This document shows, in pieces, positions 1 to 5,241 of a DNA stretch of 5,348 bases. Position 1 is the first letter of the stretch. Each line of letters starts with the position of its first letter. The notes beneath the pieces were generated by a model, which saw only the letters and a list, made by a program, of their open reading frames with translations, was not told the DNA's origin and ran no database searches. This stretch comes from Desulfatirhabdium butyrativorans (GTDB lineage: Bacteria; Desulfobacterota; Desulfobacteria; Desulfobacterales; DYRK01). The stretch is from positions 1-5,348 of the forward strand of contig DYRK01000415.1 of NCBI GenBank assembly GCA_020718785.1, read 5' to 3'. The translations under genes were made by a program, and so were the position numbers.

Positions 1-440
1 AGAAACAGGACGCAAGACATCTTTCTTTTATCAATGAACTCGATGTTGCAATAATGCTTTGCGAAGGCGATTCCCATTGATGGAAACAGATGAAATGAAT
101 TATGAAATACTGAATTGTGTGACAAAATCATTAAAAGAGAATGGTAATTTTATATTTACAACTTTAAACGGATTATTCCCACTATATCATTCTGTTGAAA
201 ACTTTTGTGCTTCGGCAACAAAAGAAGGTAATGCAGCATATCGAAGCAATACATTTGATCTGATGACATTTCGGGACCGCAATGTTACTGAATTTGAAGA
301 CGATTTCGGAAATAAAAAAACTCTCGAATGCAGTGAAAGATATTATATTCCCAGTGAAATTAACTGGCTGTTGAATTTTCAGCATGCAGGATGACTTTGC
401 AAATCGTCCTTTTGATAAAAACGATTTGCGACGATTTTAA
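1..440 (+). pseudogene. Decayed class I SAM-dependent methyltransferase, 3' part (5' end outside window)
   Basis: This is the C-terminal half of a methyltransferase-like protein, recognised from family-typical text. Frame one (from position 3) reads HLSFINELDVAIMLCEG up to about position 68, then runs into a stop at 78-80. Losing one base near 69-72 moves the reading to the next frame, which continues FPLMETDEMNYEIL, FIFTTLNGLFPLYHSV, NTFDLMTFRDR and SERYYIPSEINWLL to a stop at 392-394. Near 388 the first frame becomes sensible again and reads DDFANRPFDKNDLRRF to TAA at 438-440, like the tail of such enzymes. A few residues also seem to be missing around 'WLLNFQHA', where relatives usually have a longer loop. 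The SAM-binding glycine motif would lie upstream of the window. The frame changes argue for an inactive gene; a sequencing error could explain one of them but less easily both. Family assignment is from memory of homologues; the exact substrate is unknown. Confidence 0.72.
399..429. repeat. 9-bp perfect inverted repeat (hairpin)
   Basis: GCAAATCGT at 399-407 is exactly complementary to ACGATTTGC at 421-429, with a 13-nt AT-rich loop. No clean T-run follows, only GACGATTTTAA, so a terminator role is weak. It overlaps the tail of the broken methyltransferase, and its right arm is partly repeated directly after it (ACGATTT again at 431-437). A loose promoter-like pair, TTGATA (412-417) and TTTTAA (435-440) with 17-nt spacing, overlaps it, but the second box is a poor match. 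Confidence 0.4.
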
Positions 441-480
441 GCCGGGGCGTTTTACGGCGGATTTCAAAAAGGAATCAACG

Positions 481-567
481 ATGAAAACGGAAGATCGCTG
501 GCTGATAGCTGTTGTTGCCTTTGTGATATTTTTTACGGCATCCTTCGGATGGGGATTATGGGGTTGA
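481..567 (+). CDS. Small single-span membrane protein, 28 aa, unrecognised
   Basis: The ATG at 481 is preceded by AGGA (470-473) with a 7-nt gap, a well-placed ribosome binding site. The product has a charged start (MKTEDR, residues 1-6) followed by an unbroken hydrophobic stretch from about residue 7 to 27, with Trp at 7, 24 and 27, and ends in Gly just after the last Trp. This is the form of a single transmembrane helix with almost nothing outside the membrane. The stop is followed 26 nt later by a strong intrinsic terminator, so it looks like the last or only gene of its own transcript. I do not recognise the family. It could be a small accessory subunit of a transporter or membrane enzyme, or a leader peptide for the importer operon downstream. 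Existence as a real gene rests on the ribosome binding site, the coherent hydrophobic composition and the terminator. Confidence 0.55.
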   Translation: MKTEDRWLIAVVAFVIFFTASFGWGLWG

Positions 568-593
568 AACTTTGCCGTGGGTAAAAAAAATGG

Positions 594-627
594 AAATCCC
601 GGGCGATTTTCGGTCCGGGTTTTTTTT
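594..627 (+). terminator. Strong intrinsic terminator between the small ORF and the btuF-like gene
   Basis: CCCGG at 598-602 pairs with CCGGG at 615-619, extended inward by a G-T and a C-G pair (603-604 with 613-614) around a loop near GATTTTCG. It is followed at once by eight T (620-627). AAA at 594-596 can pair with the first T residues after one mismatch. An A-run at 583-590 on the left side could give some activity for transcripts on the minus strand too. It ends the small-ORF transcript and lies 15 nt before the btuF-like start, so the importer operon needs a promoter overlapping this site or depends on readthrough. Confidence 0.8.
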
Positions 628-642
628 CGGACAGATCAGGCT

Positions 643-1545
643 ATGAAATATAACTATCTTATTATACTCCTATTGTTTATTGCAGTCTCTGTCCCGGCAG
701 GACATCAGCCGGTTGCCGGAAATGTGACAGATCAGTTGGGACGCAATCTGTCTGTTCCGGATAATCCTCAGCGGATTGTGGCTCTGGCTCCGAGTATCAC
801 GGAAATCATTTTTGCGCTGGACTGCGGACATCGTCTGAAAGGCGTGACGCAGTACAGCGATTTTCCTCCGCAGGCTGCGGCACTTCCCCAGGTTGGGTCT
901 TATGTGTATCCCGATCTGGAAAAAATCGTAGCCTTGCAGCCCGACCTCTGTATTGCTGTCAAGGACGGAAATCCGAAAAATGTCGCAGACAGATTGGAGG
1001 CAATGAACATCCCTGTGTATGCTGTGGATCCGAGAAATATAGACACCGTGGCAGACACGATTATCAGCATCGGGAGTCTGCTGAATGCGTCTGAAAAGGC
1101 AGAATCTCTGGTCCGGAACATGAGGCTCAGGGTTGAACGCGTAAAGTCTGCGGCTGCAAAAGCTGCCCACCGTCCACGGGTATTTTTTCAGATCGGCATT
1201 TCCCCCATTGTCGCGGTTGGAACCCATACCTTTATTCATGAACTCATCGTGTCCGCGGGAGGAAAAAATCTTTCAGAAGGCACTGTTCCTTATCCGCGCT
1301 ATTCGCGTGAACAGATCATCGCTCTTTCTCCGGACATTTTCATTATTACTTCCATGACAAGAGGCGAGATATTTGAGCGGGTGAAAGCAGAGTGGCGTCA
1401 ATGGCCCGACCTGCCTGCTGTGAAAAATAATCGTATTTTTCTTGTGGATTCAAATGTTTTTGACCGTCCCACCCCGCGCCTTGCAGACGGTCTGGAACTG
1501 CTGTTCGGACTGATCCATCCCGAACTCGCGGGGGAATTGCAATGA
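643..1545 (+). CDS. btuF: Periplasmic cobalamin/corrinoid-binding protein of an ABC importer (BtuF-like), 300 aa
   Basis: This is a cluster A-type (PBP-II/TroA-like) binding protein that would capture a corrinoid in the periplasm and deliver it to the permease encoded next. Residues 1-19 form a signal peptide (MKYNY, hydrophobic core, likely cleavage after VPA). There is no lipobox cysteine, so it should be soluble. Shared landmarks with E. coli BtuF are IVALAPSITEI (45-55), QYSDFPPQ (70-77), DLEKIVALQPDL (91-102), VFFQIGISP (180-188), VPYPRYSREQI (215-225) and FDRPTPRL (273-280). The two glutamates that dock BtuF on BtuC (Glu72 and Glu202 in E. coli precursor numbering) correspond to Glu93 and Glu223. 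The E. coli binding-pocket Trp66 position aligns with Tyr87. The ATG at 643 is chosen because it begins the signal peptide; the in-frame GTG at 577 would translate through the terminator. The ribosome binding site is weak (GGA at 629-631 or TCAGG close to the start). The stop overlaps the next start as ATGA. Iron-siderophore or heme binding is the main alternative. Confidence 0.9.
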   Translation: MKYNYLIILLLFIAVSVPAGHQPVAGNVTDQLGRNLSVPDNPQRIVALAPSITEIIFALDCGHRLKGVTQYSDFPPQAAALPQVGSYVYPDLEKIVALQPDLCIAVKDGNPKNVADRLEAMNIPVYAVDPRNIDTVADTIISIGSLLNASEKAESLVRNMRLRVERVKSAAAKAAHRPRVFFQIGISPIVAVGTHTFIHELIVSAGGKNLSEGTVPYPRYSREQIIALSPDIFIITSMTRGEIFERVKAEWRQWPDLPAVKNNRIFLVDSNVFDRPTPRLADGLELLFGLIHPELAGELQ

Positions 1546-2549
1546 ATACAGATGCGCCTTTTCTCCTGAAACGTCTTTCCGCGGTTTCTTTCATTCTGCT
1601 GATTCTGCTCGCTGCAAGCCTGTTTCTGGGACTTTCACTCGGATCATCCGGGAGCGGATTCGGCAATTCTTTGGAGGTGCTGCTGGGGGTAAAAGAAGAT
1701 GCCACGCTGAAAGCCATCATCTGGCAGATCAGACTTCCGAGAGTGCTTATAGCCGCGCTGGTGGGCGCGGCACTTTCCCTGGGCGGACTTGTTTTTCAGG
1801 CATTGCTCCGAAACCCTTTGGCTGAACCTTATATTCTGGGGATTTCAGGCGGAGCCGCGGTGGGAGCTATCATCGGAATTCTCATGGGATTTTCCCGTTT
1901 TCCGGGGGTCAGTGCCACGGCATTTGCAGGGAGCATGACAACCCTTGCGCTGGTGATCCTCATGTCCTCGGGCCATACCATGATAAAAAAAGATTCTCTG
2001 CTTTTATCCGGAGTCATGGTCAACGCGTTCTGTTCCGCTGTCATCATGTTTCTTGTTTCCATGACTCAGGATTCGCGGCTGCACAATATTATTTTCTGGC
2101 TCATGGGAGACCTGTCCGCCACAGATATCGGGCAGGTCGGAATACTCGCGGCAATGCTTCTGCCATGCTTTGCAGTGCTGTTCTGGTTTTCCCATACCAT
2201 GAATCTGCTGCTGATGGGAAAGGAAATGGCACGGACAATGGGAGTCAGCATAAAAGCCGTGACCGTGACGCTTTTGGTCACGACTTCGTTTATGGTGAGC
2301 ATCACAGTTTCCCATTGCGGTCTTTTAGGATTTGTGGGATTGGTCACGCCGCATCTGCTCCGGCTTATTTTAGGTCCCGATCACCGGGTGCTGACACCGG
2401 CATGTGTGCTGGGAGGCGGTGCATACATGGTACTGTGCGATCTGCTGGCAAGGGTTCTCCCGGAACAGGGCGAAATGCCTGCCGGCGTGATTACTGCCAT
2501 TATCGGCGCGCCGCTGTTTATCATTTTATTAAAGAGGTCCGGAAGATGA
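1542..2549 (+). CDS. btuC: FecCD-family ABC importer permease (BtuC-like), 335 aa
   Basis: This is the membrane subunit of the importer; two copies should form the corrinoid channel in the inner membrane. The length and the pattern of about ten hydrophobic helices match the FecCD/BtuC family. Diagnostic segments are RLPR (64-67), whose arginines correspond to the periplasmic arginines of E. coli BtuC that contact BtuF. Next come GLVFQALLRNPLAEPYILG (82-100) and ISGGAAVGA (101-109). The cytoplasmic part carries GKEMARTMGV (226-235) and GFVGLVTPHLLR (263-274), the family's ATPase-facing region. The last helix is AGVITAIIGAPLFIILL (314-330). A GGGGA ribosome binding site sits at about 1530-1535, and the start codon overlaps the btuF-like stop in an ATGA junction, implying translational coupling. 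The 3' end overlaps the ATPase gene the same way. Nothing looks truncated. Confidence 0.93.
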   Translation: MNTDAPFLLKRLSAVSFILLILLAASLFLGLSLGSSGSGFGNSLEVLLGVKEDATLKAIIWQIRLPRVLIAALVGAALSLGGLVFQALLRNPLAEPYILGISGGAAVGAIIGILMGFSRFPGVSATAFAGSMTTLALVILMSSGHTMIKKDSLLLSGVMVNAFCSAVIMFLVSMTQDSRLHNIIFWLMGDLSATDIGQVGILAAMLLPCFAVLFWFSHTMNLLLMGKEMARTMGVSIKAVTVTLLVTTSFMVSITVSHCGLLGFVGLVTPHLLRLILGPDHRVLTPACVLGGGAYMVLCDLLARVLPEQGEMPAGVITAIIGAPLFIILLKRSGR

Positions 2550-3358
2550 ACGAATCCGATAATGCGGCTGCTGTTGAGAATCTGAGTTATGATTACGGGA
2601 ATCAGCCTGTTTTGAGGAATCTCTCCTTCACTGTCCCCAGGGGAGAATTTTTCATCATAATCGGTCCCAACGGGTCCGGCAAAACCACGCTGCTGAAGCT
2701 GATATCGGGAATTATCAGCGATCCGCAGGGCAGATTGGATATTCTGGGGCAGCCTGTCTGTTCATATACGCGTAAATCGCTGGCAAAGACCATGGCTTTT
2801 GTTCCCCAGACCCTGCTGACAGAATTTCCTTTTACCGTTGCCGAGGCGGTGCTTATGGGACGTTCCCCTTATCTCGGCATTCTGGGGATAGAGAGTCAGA
2901 AGGACTTGGATATTTCACGCCGCGCCATGTCTTTCGCGGGCGTGGAGCATCTGAGAAACCGTAAACTGGATCAGTTGAGCGGCGGAGAAAGGCAACGCGT
3001 TTTTATTGCCAGAGCAGTATGTCAGGAGCCGCAGATTATTCTTTTGGATGAACCTACCGCGTCTCTCGATCTTGCACATCAGATCCGCGCAATGGATATG
3101 ATGGAACAGTTGAAAGAGGAAAAAGGTCTCACGGTCATTATGGTATCTCATGATGTTAATCTCGCTGCCATGTACGGCGATTCCCTGCTTCTGCTCAAAG
3201 ACGGAGAAATTGTCGGCATGGGTACGCCGAATGAAGTGCTGACATTCCGGATGCTTGAAAAAGCTTACGGCTGTACCCTGCTGGTCAATGACAGCCCTCT
3301 GGGAAAATTCCCGCAGGTGACGCCGGTGCCTCGCAAGTTTATGATTTTCCGGGATTAA
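2546..3358 (+). CDS. btuD: ABC importer ATPase (BtuD/FepC-like), 270 aa
   Basis: This is the cytoplasmic ATPase that powers the permease. All the motifs of an active nucleotide-binding domain are present: Walker A GPNGSGKTT (40-48), Q-loop Gln88 in FVPQ, signature LSGGERQR (144-151), Walker B IILLDEP (164-170), D-loop SLD (173-175) and switch His202 in SHD. The PYLG segment after the Q-loop (about 108-111) is usual in the iron-siderophore/cobalamin import ATPases. The ATG at 2546 overlaps the permease stop (ATGA) and has AGAGG at 2533-2537 with an 8-nt gap. The same frame stays open upstream to 2165, but that stretch lies inside the permease gene and has no ABC content. The C-terminal 30 residues (after about 240) are a short extension beyond the core domain, common in this family, ending in a Pro-rich segment. 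Being third in the operon supports the corrinoid importer assignment; by sequence alone siderophore uptake is equally possible. Confidence 0.93.
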   Translation: MNESDNAAAVENLSYDYGNQPVLRNLSFTVPRGEFFIIIGPNGSGKTTLLKLISGIISDPQGRLDILGQPVCSYTRKSLAKTMAFVPQTLLTEFPFTVAEAVLMGRSPYLGILGIESQKDLDISRRAMSFAGVEHLRNRKLDQLSGGERQRVFIARAVCQEPQIILLDEPTASLDLAHQIRAMDMMEQLKEEKGLTVIMVSHDVNLAAMYGDSLLLLKDGEIVGMGTPNEVLTFRMLEKAYGCTLLVNDSPLGKFPQVTPVPRKFMIFRD

Positions 3359-3387
3359 GAAGGTCCCTTCTTCTGATCGGAATTTTT
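3353..3387 (+). terminator. Possible weak terminator after the btuD-like gene
   Basis: AAGAAG (3357-3362) pairs with CTTCTT (3367-3372) around GTCC. After a 2-nt bulge, GATT (3353-3356) can pair with GATC (3375-3378). A run of five T follows at 3383-3387, four bases past the stem. The stem is AT-rich and the T-run is short and detached, so termination is likely to be partial. It overlaps the stop codon of the ATPase gene. If inactive, the next two genes would be in the same transcript as the importer. Confidence 0.38.
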
Positions 3388-3420
3388 GTTAAAATAAATA
3401 AGGAGCAAAGGGATATAATT

Positions 3421-4167
3421 ATGGTGGGAAAATACGACGATGATCCCTTTTCGGATCATAAAGATGCAGAATCTCCGCCGAAACCGGACATTCCTGCCCC
3501 TGAAGCCGGCGGAGCGGTCATTTCGGGCGATGATATCATTGCTGCCCTTCAGAAAAACGAATCCTTGCAGGAGAGTTTCGGGGCAGAGAATAATAAATAC
3601 ACCGTCGAAACTCTTGTCAGGAAAAATAACCGCGAGTGGAATTACTCTGTTTCTGTGCTGTACAACGGTAAGGAAATCCGGGATGATGCACCCCTGATAC
3701 GGGATGAATACAAACGTGATGCCTTGCGGGACGGCGATATTGAAAAAGAATGGAATGCTTTTCTGAAACAGGCAGCGGACCTTCATCTGAACAAATGCGG
3801 TAAAGTGAAAAATCGTATCAGAGAAAAGGAGCTGAAACAGAAAGAAAAGAAAAAGCTTCTTATGGTAAAGACGGTCATCATTTTGCTGGTATTGCTTATC
3901 CTCGGTGCCGGAGCGTATATTTGGTTTTTCAAATTCAGACCGCCGGACGTCAAGCCTGTGCCTGCAAAAAAACAGGCTGAATCTGTTCCCGTGAAACAGG
4001 CTGAACCGCTTCCTGTAAGAAAACAGCCGGATGCAGTGCCGGTAAAGCCGTCCGAGCCTGTTCCGCTGAAAAAAGAACCCGAATCTTTGCCTGCAAAAGA
4101 AAACGGGCAGCCGCCCAAAAGTGATGAAGATTTGAAAAAGGAGATATTGGATCGTCTGAGACAATAA
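3421..4167 (+). CDS. Unrecognised single-span membrane protein with Pro/Lys repeat arm, 248 aa
   Basis: I do not recognise a known family. The start is well supported: AAAGGGA at 3407-3413 sits 7 nt before ATG. Residues 1-30 are acidic and Pro-rich (DDDPF, PPKPDIPAPEAG). Residues 35-127 look like a small folded domain (GDDIIAALQKN, YTVETLVRKNNREWNYSVSVLYNGKEI, EKEWNAFLKQAADL). Residues 128-150 are strongly basic (KEKKKLL), and residues 148-170 form one transmembrane helix. Residues 178-232 are imperfect Pro/Lys/Glu repeats, and 233-248 form a charged, helix-prone tail. By the positive-inside rule the N-terminal domain is cytoplasmic and the repeat arm periplasmic. That arrangement recalls TonB- or TolA-like spacers, but no TonB C-terminal domain is present. 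There is no signal peptide. It lies 42 nt upstream of a TAXI-family binding protein and probably shares its transcript, suggesting a cytoplasm-to-periplasm link to that protein. This functional link is inference. Confidence 0.82.
   Translation: MVGKYDDDPFSDHKDAESPPKPDIPAPEAGGAVISGDDIIAALQKNESLQESFGAENNKYTVETLVRKNNREWNYSVSVLYNGKEIRDDAPLIRDEYKRDALRDGDIEKEWNAFLKQAADLHLNKCGKVKNRIREKELKQKEKKKLLMVKTVIILLVLLILGAGAYIWFFKFRPPDVKPVPAKKQAESVPVKQAEPLPVRKQPDAVPVKPSEPVPLKKEPESLPAKENGQPPKSDEDLKKEILDRLRQ
3958..4116 (+). repeat. Protein-coding tandem repeat, six degenerate 8-10 residue units
   Basis: Residues 180-232 of the membrane protein divide into VPAKKQAES, VPVKQAEP, LPVRKQPDA, VPVKPSEP, VPLKKEPES and LPAKENGQPP. 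Each unit starts with [VL]-P-x-[KR]; the first five alternate 9, 8, 9, 8, 9 residues and the last runs longer. The nucleotide units have diverged, so this is an old, selected protein repeat and not a recent DNA expansion. Alternating Pro with Lys/Glu predicts an extended, stiff arm, probably in the periplasm. Confidence 0.75.
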
Positions 4168-4181
4168 TCGCCGAAATTCGA

Positions 4182-4196
4182 TCTGACGCTGTCAGA
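4182..4196. repeat. 6-bp inverted repeat just before the TAXI gene's ribosome binding site
   Basis: TCTGAC (4182-4187) is complementary to GTCAGA (4191-4196) around a GCT loop. It abuts and slightly overlaps the AAAGGAG ribosome binding site (4196-4202) of the TAXI gene and could modulate access to it. No T-run follows, so it is not a terminator. Confidence 0.35.
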
Positions 4197-4209
4197 AAGG
4201 AGTCATGAG

Positions 4210-5241
4210 ATGAAAAAAAATCTGTTTTCAAAACAGATGCCTGTGTCTTTGCTCATAGGCATTTTGCTTATACCTTGCATTGCCTTGGCAGATGATAGCA
4301 TCGGCATGGTGACAGGCTCCGAAACCGGGACTTATTTCCGGTTCGGGCAGGAAATCGCAGCTACGGCAAAAAAAGCAGGGCTGGATATTATCGTAAAAAA
4401 TTCCGAAGGTTCTATCGCCAATATCAAACGTCTCACCAGCAAAGAAAATGCGGCAATTGCAATGGTTCAGTCCGATGTCCTGGGATTTCTGGGGCGTTCC
4501 GACAGCCCTGAGACAAAGCGCATTGCTCAGAAACTCCGGCTGATTTTTCCCTTTTATAATGAAGAAGTCCACCTGTTTGCACGTAAAGAAATCACAAGGT
4601 TCGAAGACCTTCGAAGCAAACGGGTAGTCATCGGGACCGAGGGAAGCGGGAACTGGCTGACATCCCAGAATCTGCAAACCCTTATGGGTGTCAAAGAGAT
4701 TCAGTTTGTTGACAGCCTGAAACCTGACGAAGCTGTAACCGGCGTATTGATGGGAGAAGTGGATGCCATGATCTACGTTGCGGGAAAACCGGTGAAACTG
4801 TTCAGCAATCTGGATAAGCTGAAATCGGATCCGAAATATGCCCGGATGCTTCAAACAGTGCATTTTGTCCCTATGAGTGATACCAAGATGCTTCAGGAAT
4901 ATGTGTCCAGCGAGATCGGTGCCGGTGATTACGGCTGGTTTGATCAGACAATTCCTACCATAGCCGTGAAAGCCGTACTGATCAGCTATGATTTCTCAAA
5001 CAGCGGTGATACTTACCGTCTGATGCGCTGCCGTCAGCTTGCTCAACTGGGACAGGTGATACGGGAGAATATCGGCGACCTGAAACAAAACGGTCATCCC
5101 AAATGGAAAGAAGTCAATCTTGAAGAGAATGTAGGCTTATGGAAAGCGGATTCCTGCTCAAGAACCCGCTCCGAAACAGGCAGGCCGGAAAACAAGAAAG
5201 CTTTGTCTGATGATCTGCTGCGTATCATCAGACAAAAATAG
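4210..5241 (+). CDS. TAXI-family (TRAP-associated) periplasmic solute-binding protein, 343 aa
   Basis: TAXI proteins are extracytoplasmic binding proteins that normally hand organic acids or amino acids such as glutamate to a fused DctQM-type TRAP permease. Residues 1-27 are a signal peptide (MKKNLFSKQ, hydrophobic core, cleavage after ALA). Cys23 in the core has Pro before it, so it is not a lipobox. Family features are MVTGSETGTYFRFGQEIA (33-50), the NIKRL/MVQSDV region (71-90), VVIGTEGSGNWLTSQNL (139-155), the most recognisable TAXI segment, and GEVDAMIYVAGKPVKLF (182-198). The core ends near residue 311. Residues 312-343 are a polar tail with a helix-prone end (SDDLLRIIRQK). ATG at 4210 has AAAGGAG at 4196-4202 with a 7-nt gap; an ATG at 4205 is out of frame and stops at once. 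No TRAP permease gene is seen in the window, so it may work with a distant permease or as a ligand sensor with the membrane protein upstream. The ligand cannot be told from sequence alone. Confidence 0.88.
   Translation: MKKNLFSKQMPVSLLIGILLIPCIALADDSIGMVTGSETGTYFRFGQEIAATAKKAGLDIIVKNSEGSIANIKRLTSKENAAIAMVQSDVLGFLGRSDSPETKRIAQKLRLIFPFYNEEVHLFARKEITRFEDLRSKRVVIGTEGSGNWLTSQNLQTLMGVKEIQFVDSLKPDEAVTGVLMGEVDAMIYVAGKPVKLFSNLDKLKSDPKYARMLQTVHFVPMSDTKMLQEYVSSEIGAGDYGWFDQTIPTIAVKAVLISYDFSNSGDTYRLMRCRQLAQLGQVIRENIGDLKQNGHPKWKEVNLEENVGLWKADSCSRTRSETGRPENKKALSDDLLRIIRQK
5202..5236. terminator. Perfect 13-bp inverted repeat spanning the end of the TAXI gene; possible terminator
   Basis: TTTGTCTGATGAT (5202-5214) is the exact reverse complement of ATCATCAGACAAA (5224-5236), with a 9-nt loop. 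The outer bases AAGC (5198-5201) can also pair with GCTT (5241-5244) across a 4-nt bulge. The stem covers the last codons of the gene. On the + strand the sequence after it (AATAGCTTATT) is not a T-run. On the minus strand the following bases are richer in T (GCTTTCTTGTTTT). It may be a non-canonical terminator, an mRNA 3'-end stabiliser, or a terminator for minus-strand transcription entering from beyond the window. Confidence 0.5.

Noticed and set aside
577..642. GTG start giving a 22-residue longer BtuF-like protein
   Set aside because: The extension is encoded by the terminator hairpin and T-run, and it would bury the signal peptide. The ATG at 643 starts directly with a normal signal peptide.
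395..642. Cobalamin riboswitch upstream of the importer operon
   Set aside because: No B12-box-like GCCACTG core or the usual long paired architecture is seen, and much of the space is taken by the small ORF and terminator.
670..1239. 189-codon minus-strand frame opposite the btuF-like gene
   Set aside because: It is a shadow of a strongly conserved gene, with Arg/Cys/His-rich composition and no motif.
2165..2545. 127-residue N-terminal extension of the ATPase
   Set aside because: It is the +1-type shadow of the permease gene, Arg/Gly/His-rich with no ABC content. ATG at 2546 has a ribosome binding site and the operon's usual ATGA overlap.
3386..3419. Perfect TATAAT at 3414-3419 as a promoter -10 box
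   Set aside because: It sits one base before the start codon at 3421, and the nearest TTGTTA is 22 nt away, too far for a normal promoter. It is probably chance in AT-rich leader sequence.
3355..4164. 269-codon open frame on the minus strand opposite the membrane-protein gene
   Set aside because: It is longer than the + strand gene, but its product is a Phe/Arg-rich string with no domain or plausible start context. The + strand gene has a good ribosome binding site, a coherent topology and a Lys/Pro-rich repeat whose complement naturally yields an open Phe/Arg frame.
4228..4863. 211-codon minus-strand frame opposite the TAXI gene
   Set aside because: It is a shadow of a clearly recognised gene, with His/Cys/Phe-rich text and no domain.
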